DNA from: JBNJGT01 sp964473285 | GTDB taxonomy: Archaea; Nanobdellota; Nanobdellia; Woesearchaeales; JACJVW01 | Direction: 5' to 3' | Length of the DNA: 15,678 bases | NCBI GenBank assembly: GCA_964473285.1 | Contig: CAYYOI010000034.1 | Location: forward strand, 1-15,678 | In this document: positions 1-7,249 of the stretch, piece after piece | Position numbering within the stretch: position 1 is the stretch's first letter | Layout: every line of letters begins with the position of its first letter | Position numbers and translations under genes: made by a program | Notes under the pieces: model-generated | What the model saw: the letters and a program-made list of their open reading frames with translations, nothing else | What the model was told of the DNA's origin: nothing | Databases searched by the model: none

Positions 1-15
1 CAGGCGAAACAAAAG

Positions 16-24
16 CTTTAAATA
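16..24 (+). promoter_or_regulatory. TATA box of the PRC-barrel gene
   Basis: An archaeal TATA-like word (CTTTAAATA) with a purine-rich BRE-like stretch (AAAAG) just upstream. It lies about 39 nt before the ATG at 59. With the usual offset of about 26 nt, transcription would start near 46, giving a leader of about 13 nt that carries the GAGGGG ribosome-binding site at 49-54. Seen by eye only. Confidence 0.6.
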
Positions 25-58
25 GGTAATTATCATTACAATAGAGTGAGGGGTTTTA

Positions 59-322
59 ATGGCTGAAGATGAAAAGAAATTCTCAAAACAGATCATAGGA
101 AAGACTGTGGTAAGCAAGGCCGGGAAAAGGTTCGGTGAAGTGGGGGACATTATATTTGAGACCCGATCCGGTGAACTGATTCACTTGGTACTTAACAATC
201 CTACCCAGTATTCCAATAAGCTAGAGCTTGAACGCGACAAGGAAGGGCATATACTGATACCTTTCAGTGCGGTCATGGCCATGGGAGATTTCATGGTGAT
301 CTCTGAAGAAGATATCATTTAA
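59..322 (+). CDS. PRC-barrel domain protein
   Basis: A complete 87-residue protein that is essentially one PRC-barrel domain, the small beta-barrel fold shared with the RimM C-terminus and photosynthetic reaction centre H subunits. The family pattern is visible: an N-terminal I-G-K-x-V-V strand with a K-R-F-G-E-V-G-D turn (residues about 13-30), a middle E-L-I-H-L-V-L strand, and a C-terminal I-P-F-S-A-V then D-F-M-V-I strand pair. Stand-alone archaeal PRC-barrel proteins of 75-95 residues are common, and their role is poorly defined (RNA-processing or adaptor roles have been proposed). The ATG at 59 is preceded by GAGGGG and by its own TATA box. No signal peptide or membrane segment is seen. 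The next gene has its own promoter, so this is probably a single-gene unit. Confidence 0.85.
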   Translation: MAEDEKKFSKQIIGKTVVSKAGKRFGEVGDIIFETRSGELIHLVLNNPTQYSNKLELERDKEGHILIPFSAVMAMGDFMVISEEDII

Positions 323-342
323 TTTCTTTCTTATTCGAAATC

Positions 343-351
343 TTTATAAAA
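343..351 (+). promoter_or_regulatory. TATA box of the rpl44e-lhr unit
   Basis: TTTATAAAA, about 42 nt upstream of the ATG at 389. The predicted transcription start is near 373, so the AGGTG Shine-Dalgarno at 377-381 would lie almost at the mRNA 5' end. The box also argues against the in-frame TTG at 356, which would lie upstream of the transcription start. Confidence 0.6.
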
Positions 352-388
352 GGTTTTGGGTTTCTCTGACTTATTAAGGTGTTTGATC

Positions 389-697
389 ATGAAGATTCCA
401 AAGTTAAAAAAGCGATATTGTCCTTACTGCAAGAAACATACTGAACATAAGGTTACACAGAATAAAAGGCGGACTGCAAGTTCTCTTACATTCGGTTCCA
501 AGTACCGGGCAAGGTTCAGGGGTAGGGCCCGTGGTTCAGGTAATCTTGGACGTTATTCAAAACCAGCTGTAACCAAGTTTAAGATGACCGGGTCAAAGGT
601 CTCAAAAAAGACAGATCTTCGGTATGCCTGCTCTGTGTGTAATAAGAAACATATGCAGAACAAAGGATTTCGTGCAAAGAAGGTTGAACTGGTTTAA
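389..697 (+). CDS. rpl44e: Large-subunit ribosomal protein eL42 (L44e)
   Basis: A 102-residue protein with the eL42/L44e layout. An N-terminal M-K-I-P-K start is followed by a zinc ribbon with C11-x2-C14 near the N-terminus and C81-x2-C84 near the C-terminus. A basic, Gly/Arg-rich loop at about 35-60 contacts rRNA near the E site of the large subunit. The length is slightly above the usual 92-95. The ATG at 389 has an AGGTG ribosome-binding site 7 nt upstream; a longer reading from TTG at 356 adds 11 residues that do not fit the family. The stop TAA shares one base with the ATG of the downstream helicase (TAATG), so the two are probably translationally coupled. In many archaea rpl44e is followed by rps27e and the aIF2-alpha gene; that arrangement is absent here. 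Confidence 0.96.
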   Translation: MKIPKLKKRYCPYCKKHTEHKVTQNKRRTASSLTFGSKYRARFRGRARGSGNLGRYSKPAVTKFKMTGSKVSKKTDLRYACSVCNKKHMQNKGFRAKKVELV

Positions 698-3600
698 TGA
701 TTGAGTGGAAAACCAATCCTGATTCCTCAGAGTCCTTAACCAACATATTGGATTCCAGTGTCAAGGAATGGTTCTTCTCTGCGTTTTCTTCGTTTTCTCT
801 TCCACAAAAATATGCAGTGAAGGAGATACACAGCCGTAGGCATACCTTGGTAAGTGCGCCGACTGGTGCAACAAAGACACTTACTGCATTTCTTTCCATT
901 CTCAATGAGCTTGTTGATTCCAGTAAAAAAGGGATTCTCGAAGACAGGGTTTATTGCGTGTATGTAAGTCCACTTAAGGCCCTTAATTATGATATAGAGG
1001 TTAACCTGCTTGGCCCCTTGAGGCAGATAGAGGATATCTGCGGGAAACTTGGTATAAGGATAGGAGTAAGAACAGGAGATACCACAGCTGCCCAAAAAAG
1101 GCAGATGCTGAAGAACCCGCCTCATATACTGATAACAACACCTGAATCACTTGCCATAATGCTCACTTCACTTCGTTTCCGGCAATACCTCTCTCATGTG
1201 GACTGGTGTGTTGTGGATGAGATCCATGCTCTGGCTGAGAACAAGAGGGGAACTCATCTTTCTCTTACACTTGAACACCTGTCTATGCTATCACCTCACA
1301 TGGCACGTGTGGGGCTTTCTGCAACCATTGCTCCGCTTGAGGAGATTGCAGGTTTTCTTGTGGGTTCCAGGGATTGTATCATAATAGATGTCCAGTTCCT
1401 GAAGTCACTGGATCTTAAGGTACTTGCTCCAGGAGGGCTTATAGATGTGTCTCATAAGAGGATGCACAGGGCTTTGTATGAGAAGATACATGAGCTTTTG
1501 CAGGAGCATAAGACTACTCTTATTTTTACCAATACACGGGCAGCGACTGAGCGCGTGGTGCATACACTTAAGGAGATGTATCCGCGGCACTATGGGGATA
1601 ATATAGGGGCGCATCATGGGTCGCTTTCAAAGGATATGCGTTTCTCGATTGAATCAAGGTTAAGGGAGGGTTCACTTAAGGTGGTGGTCAGTTCCACTTC
1701 ACTTGAATTGGGGATCGATATAGGTCATATTGACCTTGTAATTTTGATGGGTTCCCCTAAATCTGTTGCCAGGGGAATGCAGCGGATAGGGCGTGCAGGG
1801 CACAAACTGCATGAGACTGCAAAGGGACGTTTGCTTGTCCTTGATCGGGATGACCTGGTGGAGTGCAGTGTCCTTGTCAAGGCAGCGCTTGAGAAAAAGA
1901 TAGATAGGATCCATATACCCAGGAATTGCCTTGATGTGCTTGCACAACAGATAGTAGGTTTTGTCCTAGGGGGCAAGATAGGGAGGGATGCCTTATTCAG
2001 GATGATCAGGCAAAGCTACCCTTATGCAAATCTTTCTGAGAGGGAATTTGAGGATGTGCTATCTTATCTTGCTGGTGAGTTCTCTTCCTTGGAAGACAGG
2101 TATGTTTATGCGAAGATATGGCGTAATGAAGGGATGATAGGAAAGAGGGGAAAGCTTACCCGGATGATATACATGACAAATATCGGGACCATTCCTGATG
2201 AGACAGAGATTCTTGTCAAGGTGGGAGATCAGGTTGTCGGGGCATTGGATGAGGGTTTCCTTGAGAAACTGAAAAAGGGCGATGTTTTTGTATTAGGGGG
2301 AGGTGTCTATCAGTTCAGGTATGCAAAGGGGATGGTTGCTTATGTGAGTTCCTCTGTGGACAAACCGCCTACAGTTCCTGCCTGGTTTTCTGAGATGCTT
2401 CCGCTTTCTTATGATCTTGCCTGTGAGATCGGAAGGCTGAGGAGGTTGGTCAAGCAAAGGATTGATTCCGGGGCAAAGGATTTCCTGTCGGAATTCTTGC
2501 ACATGGATTCAGTGGATGAGATATATCAATATTTTAGAGAACAAAACGATTTTATAAGTATTCCAACTGATAAGGAATTGATAATAGAGGTTTATTCTGA
2601 TAAGAAACAGACCTATTACTTTTTTCATAGCATGTATGGGAGACGGGTTAATGATTGCCTGTCAAGAGCTCTTGCTTATGCAATATCAAGGCTTGACCAT
2701 CGTGATGTTGAGATAGGGATAAATGACAATGGTTTCTATGTTACAGCCAGCAAGCGAATCCAAGTGAAAAGGGCTTTCTCTTATCTTAAGGCAGAGAAGC
2801 TTGATCTAGTACTTAAGGCAGCAATAGACAAGACTGAGGTTCTAAAAAGGAGGTTCAGGCATGTTGCAGGAAGGGCTTTCATGGTGCTTCGTAATTACAA
2901 GGGGCAGGCAAAGCGAGTTGGACGTCAGCAGGTCTCTTCGCAGATACTCCTTAATGCGTGCAGGCGGATATCACAGGATTTTCCCTTGATACAGGAGGCA
3001 AGACGGGAAGTCTTAGAAGACCTGATGGATATGGAAGGTGCCCGGGAGGTTCTCAGGCAAATCGAGGATGGTTCAGTTACATTGGTTGAAAGACATTCAA
3101 GGTTTCCCAGTCCTTTTGCATTTAACCTGATGATTCAAGGATTCAGTGATGTATTGAAGGTTGAGGATAAGGTGGAGTTTCTTAACAGGATGCATGAAAG
3201 GGTGCTTTCCCATATTAAAGGAGATCACAGCGCTTTTGAACTGGATATGCGGAGATTACCACGAAAAAAACCTTATGATAAGCGTCTTTTGAGACTGGTC
3301 TCTCATCTATCACTGCCTGAAGTGGGTTCAGATGAACTGATGAGGGCTGTTGTTGAAGAGATGTCCGAGGATCTTGCAAAAAGGGTGAGATCGCATCAGT
3401 CGAAGATACTTGAAAAATGGCCGCATGAAGCTGCAAAGTATTTTCTTAGGAAAGCAGAAGAAAAATTCTCTTATGAATCATTCTGGGAGGAGGAGTCTCA
3501 TAAGAAGGAGCTTGAAGGAGAGGAAAGGCGAGAGAGGCTGCGACAGGACTTTCTCAAGGCTGCAAGAAGAGTTGGGCTGGAGGCTGATATCCAGCATGAT

Positions 3601-3726
3601 ATATTGTCTGCAATAAACGGGGATAGAATCTCAGAAAAGACACGTGTATGGCTTGATTCCTTATTGGACGGGACGATTCCTAAGCTTTGGAGCGATGAGC
3701 TCATCAGGTTCTTCCGCTCTTTGTAG
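697..3726 (+). CDS. lhr: Lhr-family superfamily 2 ATP-dependent helicase
   Basis: A 1009-residue SF2 helicase of the Lhr group. Visible motifs are a Q-like residue at 37, motif I A-P-T-G-A-T-K-T at 54-61, motif Ia S-P-L-K-A-L at 91-96, DEIH (motif II) at 174-177, SAT (motif III) at 208-210, T-S-L-E-L-G-I-D (motif V) at 334-341 and Q-R-I-G-R-A-G-H (motif VI) at 362-369. Downstream come the Lhr-core features: I-G-x-x-D/E-G-F-like strands, W-F-S-E-M-L-P-L-S and a D-N-G-F stretch. Archaeal Lhr proteins are 3'-5' DNA translocases linked to repair and to remodelling of stalled forks. Two things are odd. Motif I lacks the usual Gly before Lys (GATKT, not GSGKT). The protein is longer than the typical 850-950 residues, with a highly charged helical C-terminus after about 880. 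The gene overlaps rpl44e by 1 nt and convergent pyrG by 66 bp. Confidence 0.93.
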   Translation: MIEWKTNPDSSESLTNILDSSVKEWFFSAFSSFSLPQKYAVKEIHSRRHTLVSAPTGATKTLTAFLSILNELVDSSKKGILEDRVYCVYVSPLKALNYDIEVNLLGPLRQIEDICGKLGIRIGVRTGDTTAAQKRQMLKNPPHILITTPESLAIMLTSLRFRQYLSHVDWCVVDEIHALAENKRGTHLSLTLEHLSMLSPHMARVGLSATIAPLEEIAGFLVGSRDCIIIDVQFLKSLDLKVLAPGGLIDVSHKRMHRALYEKIHELLQEHKTTLIFTNTRAATERVVHTLKEMYPRHYGDNIGAHHGSLSKDMRFSIESRLREGSLKVVVSSTSLELGIDIGHIDLVILMGSPKSVARGMQRIGRAGHKLHETAKGRLLVLDRDDLVECSVLVKAALEKKIDRIHIPRNCLDVLAQQIVGFVLGGKIGRDALFRMIRQSYPYANLSEREFEDVLSYLAGEFSSLEDRYVYAKIWRNEGMIGKRGKLTRMIYMTNIGTIPDETEILVKVGDQVVGALDEGFLEKLKKGDVFVLGGGVYQFRYAKGMVAYVSSSVDKPPTVPAWFSEMLPLSYDLACEIGRLRRLVKQRIDSGAKDFLSEFLHMDSVDEIYQYFREQNDFISIPTDKELIIEVYSDKKQTYYFFHSMYGRRVNDCLSRALAYAISRLDHRDVEIGINDNGFYVTASKRIQVKRAFSYLKAEKLDLVLKAAIDKTEVLKRRFRHVAGRAFMVLRNYKGQAKRVGRQQVSSQILLNACRRISQDFPLIQEARREVLEDLMDMEGAREVLRQIEDGSVTLVERHSRFPSPFAFNLMIQGFSDVLKVEDKVEFLNRMHERVLSHIKGDHSAFELDMRRLPRKKPYDKRLLRLVSHLSLPEVGSDELMRAVVEEMSEDLAKRVRSHQSKILEKWPHEAAKYFLRKAEEKFSYESFWEEESHKKELEGEERRERLRQDFLKAARRVGLEADIQHDILSAINGDRISEKTRVWLDSLLDGTIPKLWSDELIRFFRSL

Positions 3727-5307
3727 TGCCGCTTCTACAAGCCCGTAGAACATGGGTGAAGGATCCTCAAGCCTGGAAGTGAGTTCAGGATGGAATTGGG
3801 CACCCATGAAGAAAGGGTGGCCTGGAAGCTCAATCACCTGCATAATCTTTTCCTCAGGAGTCATACCGCTGAAAACAAGGCCTTTCTTTTGTATTGTCTG
3901 GATGTATTCGGGATTCACTTCATACCTGTGCCTGAAACGTCTTCTTATGGTGGAGTCACCGAATAGTTCATGTGCCCTTGTCTTTGGCTTGATCTTTACA
4001 TCATGGCCACCAAGACGCATGGTGCCGCCTTTTTCTGTGACTTCTTTTTGTTCAGGAAGGATATCTACTACAGGATGATTTGTGTCAGGATCAAATTCTG
4101 TTGAGTTTGCTTTTTCAAGTCCACATACATTACGGGCGAACTCTATTACTGCAATCTGAAGACCAAGGCATATGCCAAGGAATGGGATGTTCTTCTCACG
4201 GATATACTGGATTACCTTGATCTTTCCTTCACTACCTCTTGATCCGAATCCACCTGGAACAATAACGCCGTCTATCCCTTGCAATGCTTTTTCTACAGGT
4301 ACTTTTCCTTCTTCTATTTCTGTTGTCTCTATCCACTTGAGTTCCACGGTAGTATCAAGATGGGCTCCTGCGTGTTTGAGTGCTTCCATAATGCTTATGT
4401 AAGAATCGTGGAGCTTGGTATATTTTCCACAGATTGCGATGGTAACTTTCTTGCTTGACCCTTTGATTGTCTTGACTAGTTTCTCCCAGTTGGAAAGGCC
4501 GGTTGTCTGGAGGGATAAGCGTTCCTGCAGGATCTTATCAACCTTTTCCTGCTTGAATATGAGAGGCAATTCATATACCTGGTCAAAGTCAGGGTCTGAT
4601 ATGACATTTTCAGGGTCAACATTACAGAAAAGGGCAATCTTCTTTCTGGATTCCTCATCAAGTGTCCTTGGGGTGCGACCAACTATTATATCTGGTTGTA
4701 TCCCAATCTCTCTTAGTTTCTGCACGCTTTGCTGGGTAGGTTTTGTCTTTTGTTCTCCTACACAATCAAGTTCTGGAAGATATGTAACATGGATATACAG
4801 TATATTGTCTCTTCCTACCTCACTCCTGAGTTGCCGGGCAGCCTCATTGAAAAGCATCATCTCAATGTCTCCCACAGTCCCCCCCATCTCGATTAGCACT
4901 ACATCAGCCTTTTCCTGTTCTGCAATCTCGAAAAACCTCTGCTTTATCGCATCTGTCACATGTGGGATCATCTGTACGGTCTTTCCCAGGTAATCTCCTC
5001 TGCGTTCCTTCTCTATTACCATCTGGAAAATCTTTCCGGATGTAAGGTTCCATGAGAACTTACAGTCAGTATTGAGAAATCTCTCATAATGGCCAAAATC
5101 AAGGTCAACCTCTCCTCCGTCATCAAGCACGAAAACCTCTCCATGCTCAAAAGGGTTCATGGTTCCAGGGTCAATATTCAGGTACCCGTCACATTTTATG
5201 CTTATTACCTTGTTCTTTGTTGCAAGAAGTCTTCCTACGGAGGCACTGACAATCCCTTTTCCAAGACCGGAAAGTACACCTCCGGTTGTCACTATGAATT
5301 TAGGCAT
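3661..5307 (-). CDS. pyrG: CTP synthase (glutamine-hydrolysing)
   Basis: A 548-residue cytoplasmic enzyme that aminates UTP to CTP using ATP and glutamine, the last step of pyrimidine nucleotide synthesis. The N-terminal amidoligase domain carries the T-G-G-V-x-S-x-L-G-K-G P-loop near residue 8, then D-P-G-T-M-N-P and H-G-E-V-F-V. The C-terminal class I glutamine amidotransferase domain has P-G-G-F-G-S-R-G, the nucleophile in G-I-C380-L-G-L-Q, and the H506-P-E508 pair, so the triad is intact. Length is normal (E. coli 545). I chose ATG 5307 over the in-frame GTG at 5325. A TATA box centred 26 nt upstream of 5307 predicts a leaderless mRNA starting there, and homologues begin M-x-K-[FY]-I. The last 22 codons lie antisense within the end of the helicase gene. 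The K-C-D-G-Y-L-N form of the N-terminal motif (K-L-D-P-Y in E. coli) resembles CPR/DPANN versions as I recall them. Confidence 0.97.
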   Translation of the reverse strand: MPKFIVTTGGVLSGLGKGIVSASVGRLLATKNKVISIKCDGYLNIDPGTMNPFEHGEVFVLDDGGEVDLDFGHYERFLNTDCKFSWNLTSGKIFQMVIEKERRGDYLGKTVQMIPHVTDAIKQRFFEIAEQEKADVVLIEMGGTVGDIEMMLFNEAARQLRSEVGRDNILYIHVTYLPELDCVGEQKTKPTQQSVQKLREIGIQPDIIVGRTPRTLDEESRKKIALFCNVDPENVISDPDFDQVYELPLIFKQEKVDKILQERLSLQTTGLSNWEKLVKTIKGSSKKVTIAICGKYTKLHDSYISIMEALKHAGAHLDTTVELKWIETTEIEEGKVPVEKALQGIDGVIVPGGFGSRGSEGKIKVIQYIREKNIPFLGICLGLQIAVIEFARNVCGLEKANSTEFDPDTNHPVVDILPEQKEVTEKGGTMRLGGHDVKIKPKTRAHELFGDSTIRRRFRHRYEVNPEYIQTIQKKGLVFSGMTPEEKIMQVIELPGHPFFMGAQFHPELTSRLEDPSPMFYGLVEAALQRAEEPDELIAPKLRNRPVQ

Positions 5308-5328
5308 ACAATTGCTCTTTTCCACTTG

Positions 5329-5337
5329 TTTTTAAAA
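5329..5337 (-). promoter_or_regulatory. TATA box of pyrG (leaderless)
   Basis: Read on the minus strand this is TTTTAAAAA, centred about 26 nt before the A of the ATG at 5307. That spacing predicts transcription starting at or next to the start codon. It faces away from the divergent promoter at 5372, with about 35 bp between the two boxes. Confidence 0.5.
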
Positions 5338-5371
5338 CTTTCTTATCCCTTTAGTCCTCTTTAGAGAAAGC

Positions 5372-5379
5372 TTTAAATA
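5372..5379 (+). promoter_or_regulatory. TATA box of the parvulin-thioredoxin gene
   Basis: TTTAAATA preceded by the purine-rich GAGAAAGC (BRE-like). Predicted transcription start is near 5401, leaving a leader of about 26 nt that carries the AGGTGG ribosome-binding site at 5416-5421. The same CTTTAAATA word occurs at 16-24 in front of the PRC-barrel gene. Confidence 0.6.
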
Positions 5380-5426
5380 AATCATACTATTTGAATTATA
5401 CTAGTATTTATTGAAAGGTGGTAAAT

Positions 5427-6905
5427 GTGAGCAAGACTGATCATGATGAAAAGAAAAAATCTTCTGAACCAAAGCGGGTGAAGGTTAACCGGAAAAAGAC
5501 TAAACGTCGCAAAACCGAGATCCAAAAACCAGCATCAAAGAATTCAATATTATATGTAATTGCAGCAATAGTTTTGGTTGCTGTTTTTGCGATACTAATC
5601 TCCATAAGTGGTGATTCTGATGGAAATACCGATACAGGAGAACCTGAAACAAGTATTGTTGCAGAAGTGAATGGCGAGGAAATAACGCTTGAAGAAATCA
5701 ACAGGCAGTATGACCTTTTGCCGGCAGAAATGCAGCAGACAATAACAAAAGAAGTACTACTTAACAGGACAATCGATGAGATGATCCTTGTACAGGAGGC
5801 TGAGAATCAAGGTATTACTGTAACAAATATGGAAGTGCAGGAGTACATCCAGCAATTGATGCAACAGAGCGGAATAACTGAAGAAGCACTGGAACAGCAG
5901 CTTGAACAGACAGGAATGACGAGGGATGACCTGGAAGCCATATATGAAAAGCAGTTGAAAATAACGAAACTGCTTAACCAGACAGATCTGGGTATTGAGG
6001 TTTCAGATGAGGAGATTCAACAATACTATGACGAGAATACCAATTCAAGCATGATAACTGTTCCTCAGCAGGTAAGGGCAAGGCATATCCTTTTACAGAA
6101 TGAAAGTCTTGCACAGGAGCTACTAGGGCGTCTTGAAGATGAATCCTTTGCAGATCTTGCGCAGAATTATTCCCAGGATACAGGTTCTGCACAGCAAGGA
6201 GGGGATCTTGGATATTTCCCTGAAGGAGCAATGGTTCCTGCTTTCAATGATGCAGTATTCAGTATGGATGTGAATGACAGCCCTCGTATAGTTGAGAGTT
6301 CATTTGGTTACCATATTGTGGATGTTACCGGAACCAAGGAAGGATATGTTAATTCCTTAGAAGAGGTAGAGTCAGACATAAGGAATGCAATTGAGCAACA
6401 AAAACAGCAGGAGGCATTGACTGAATATATCACAGACCTGCGAAACGATGCAGATGTGACAATCAACAAGGAATCCCTTTCTGATACAGGCTCAGATAAT
6501 TCAGGCTCAGGAAATTCTGGGTCAGATATAGAAACGTTCAATAAGATTGGGGACGATGTATGTACAGAAGATGGAAAGCCAATCATTAGGGTATATACAT
6601 CTTCAACCTGTCCGCATTGTCATTGGGTGAATCCTGCGGTTGATGAGGTCTTGAAGGAATACTCTGACCAGATTGTCGCAAGGCACTGGGAAGTTGATAC
6701 TAAGGATGATCTGCTTACACCTGAAGAGGAAGGTTCAATCCCTGCTCAGGATATGCAGGTATATCAGGAGAATAATCCTGAAGGGTATGTTCCTTACTTT
6801 GATTTCGGCTGTGTCTATAATCGTGTAGGAACCGGATACGAGAGAGAGGACGACCTTGAGAAAGAAAAACAGGAGTTCCGGACAATAATTGAAGAATTAA
6901 TTTAA
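5427..6905 (+). CDS. Membrane-anchored SurA/parvulin prolyl isomerase fused to a CPHC thioredoxin-like domain
   Basis: A 492-residue protein predicted to assist folding outside the membrane. In order: a Lys/Arg-rich cytoplasmic tail (1-38); one TM helix (about 41-60), so N-in, rest outside; a helical SurA-N-like chaperone region (about 75-200) starting with A-E-V-N-G-E-E-I-T; a PpiC/parvulin domain (about 216-300) with V-R-A-R-H-I-L-L, G-G-D-L-G-Y-F, M-V-P-A-F and S-F-G-Y-H-I-V; a Gly/Ser/Asp linker (about 352-368); and a thioredoxin-like domain with C395-P-H-C398 (bases 6609-6620) plus a V-P-Y cis-proline-type motif near 455-457. CPHC is the active-site form of DsbA oxidases. Further cysteines sit at 379 and 462. 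Start is GTG 5427, 5 nt after AGGTGG; an in-frame GTG at 5418 is part of that site. A strong hairpin follows the stop. Confidence 0.88.
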   Translation: MSKTDHDEKKKSSEPKRVKVNRKKTKRRKTEIQKPASKNSILYVIAAIVLVAVFAILISISGDSDGNTDTGEPETSIVAEVNGEEITLEEINRQYDLLPAEMQQTITKEVLLNRTIDEMILVQEAENQGITVTNMEVQEYIQQLMQQSGITEEALEQQLEQTGMTRDDLEAIYEKQLKITKLLNQTDLGIEVSDEEIQQYYDENTNSSMITVPQQVRARHILLQNESLAQELLGRLEDESFADLAQNYSQDTGSAQQGGDLGYFPEGAMVPAFNDAVFSMDVNDSPRIVESSFGYHIVDVTGTKEGYVNSLEEVESDIRNAIEQQKQQEALTEYITDLRNDADVTINKESLSDTGSDNSGSGNSGSDIETFNKIGDDVCTEDGKPIIRVYTSSTCPHCHWVNPAVDEVLKEYSDQIVARHWEVDTKDDLLTPEEEGSIPAQDMQVYQENNPEGYVPYFDFGCVYNRVGTGYEREDDLEKEKQEFRTIIEELI

Positions 6906-6911
6906 TTTTAT

Positions 6912-6938
6912 ATGAAGACCTCCTTTCGAGGTTTTCAT
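6912..6938 (+). terminator. Hairpin just after the parvulin-thioredoxin stop codon
   Basis: An 11-bp stem (6912-6922 with 6928-6938, one G-U pair) closes a 5-nt loop CTTTC. It begins 7 nt after the stop codon. No long T-run follows directly, so it may be an mRNA 3' stability element as well as, or instead of, a terminator. Confidence 0.55.
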
Positions 6939-6958
6939 GTTCAAAATTCTTGCTATCT

Positions 6959-7020
6959 GTGAATCCGTAATACTCTTTATGGGTGGGATTCACTATTTCA
7001 ATCATAGTGAGAATTTTTTT
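6959..7020 (+). terminator. Two adjacent stem-loops followed by T7
   Basis: GTGAATCC (6959-6966) pairs with GGATTCAC (6986-6993). The next hairpin pairs CACTAT (6991-6996) with ATAGTG (7004-7009) around a 7-nt loop, and a run of seven T follows at 7014-7020. The two stems share 6991-6993, so they compete or stack. A hairpin plus T-run is terminator-like for the upstream plus-strand gene. The T-run reaches the last codon of the convergent 66-aa gene. Archaeal termination needs only the T-run, so the role of the stems is inference. Confidence 0.5.
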
Positions 7021-7219
7021 ATTCTAATTTCTCTTCTTTTGGATTGTATGCTTCAATTGGTGCATATGTCATGGATATGAGGGACGCTATAAACATTAAT
7101 GTGAATACGATCATGAATGCAAAACCCCATGATGGATACGTGTTTATAACATTGAAGGAGATGACAAGACCAATTATACTCATTATCATGAAAGAACCTT
7201 TTAGTGGAGCAATACCCAT
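7019..7219 (-). CDS. Small two-helix membrane protein of unknown function
   Basis: A 66-residue protein I cannot assign to a named family. Two hydrophobic segments are visible, roughly residues 9-25 (F-M-I-M-S-I-I-G-L-V-I-S) and 32-50 (W-G-F-A-F-M-I-V-F-T-L-M-F-I-A-S-L). A charged C-terminal tail (N-P-K-E-E-K-L-E) follows, as in an integral membrane hairpin. It is likely real rather than a chance frame: the ATG at 7219 is preceded by a perfect AGGTGA (7224-7229 on the minus strand) at ideal spacing, with a TATA box centred about 36 nt upstream. It converges on the parvulin-thioredoxin gene and is divergent from the tRNA. I have a loose memory of similar short proteins in DPANN genomes but cannot confirm it. 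Confidence 0.75.
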   Translation of the reverse strand: MGIAPLKGSFMIMSIIGLVISFNVINTYPSWGFAFMIVFTLMFIASLISMTYAPIEAYNPKEEKLE

Positions 7220-7249
7220 TTAATCACCTTTTTTATAGTTGAATCTTAA

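Noticed and set aside
356..388. Upstream in-frame TTG start for eL42 adding 11 residues
   Set aside because: It lies just after the TATA box and before the predicted transcription start. The added residues do not resemble the family, and ATG 389 has an AGGTG site.
4415..4993. Plus-strand open frame of 192 codons inside pyrG
   Set aside because: It is fully antisense to conserved CTP synthase motifs, with no promoter or ribosome-binding site and a low-complexity Ser/Cys-rich product.
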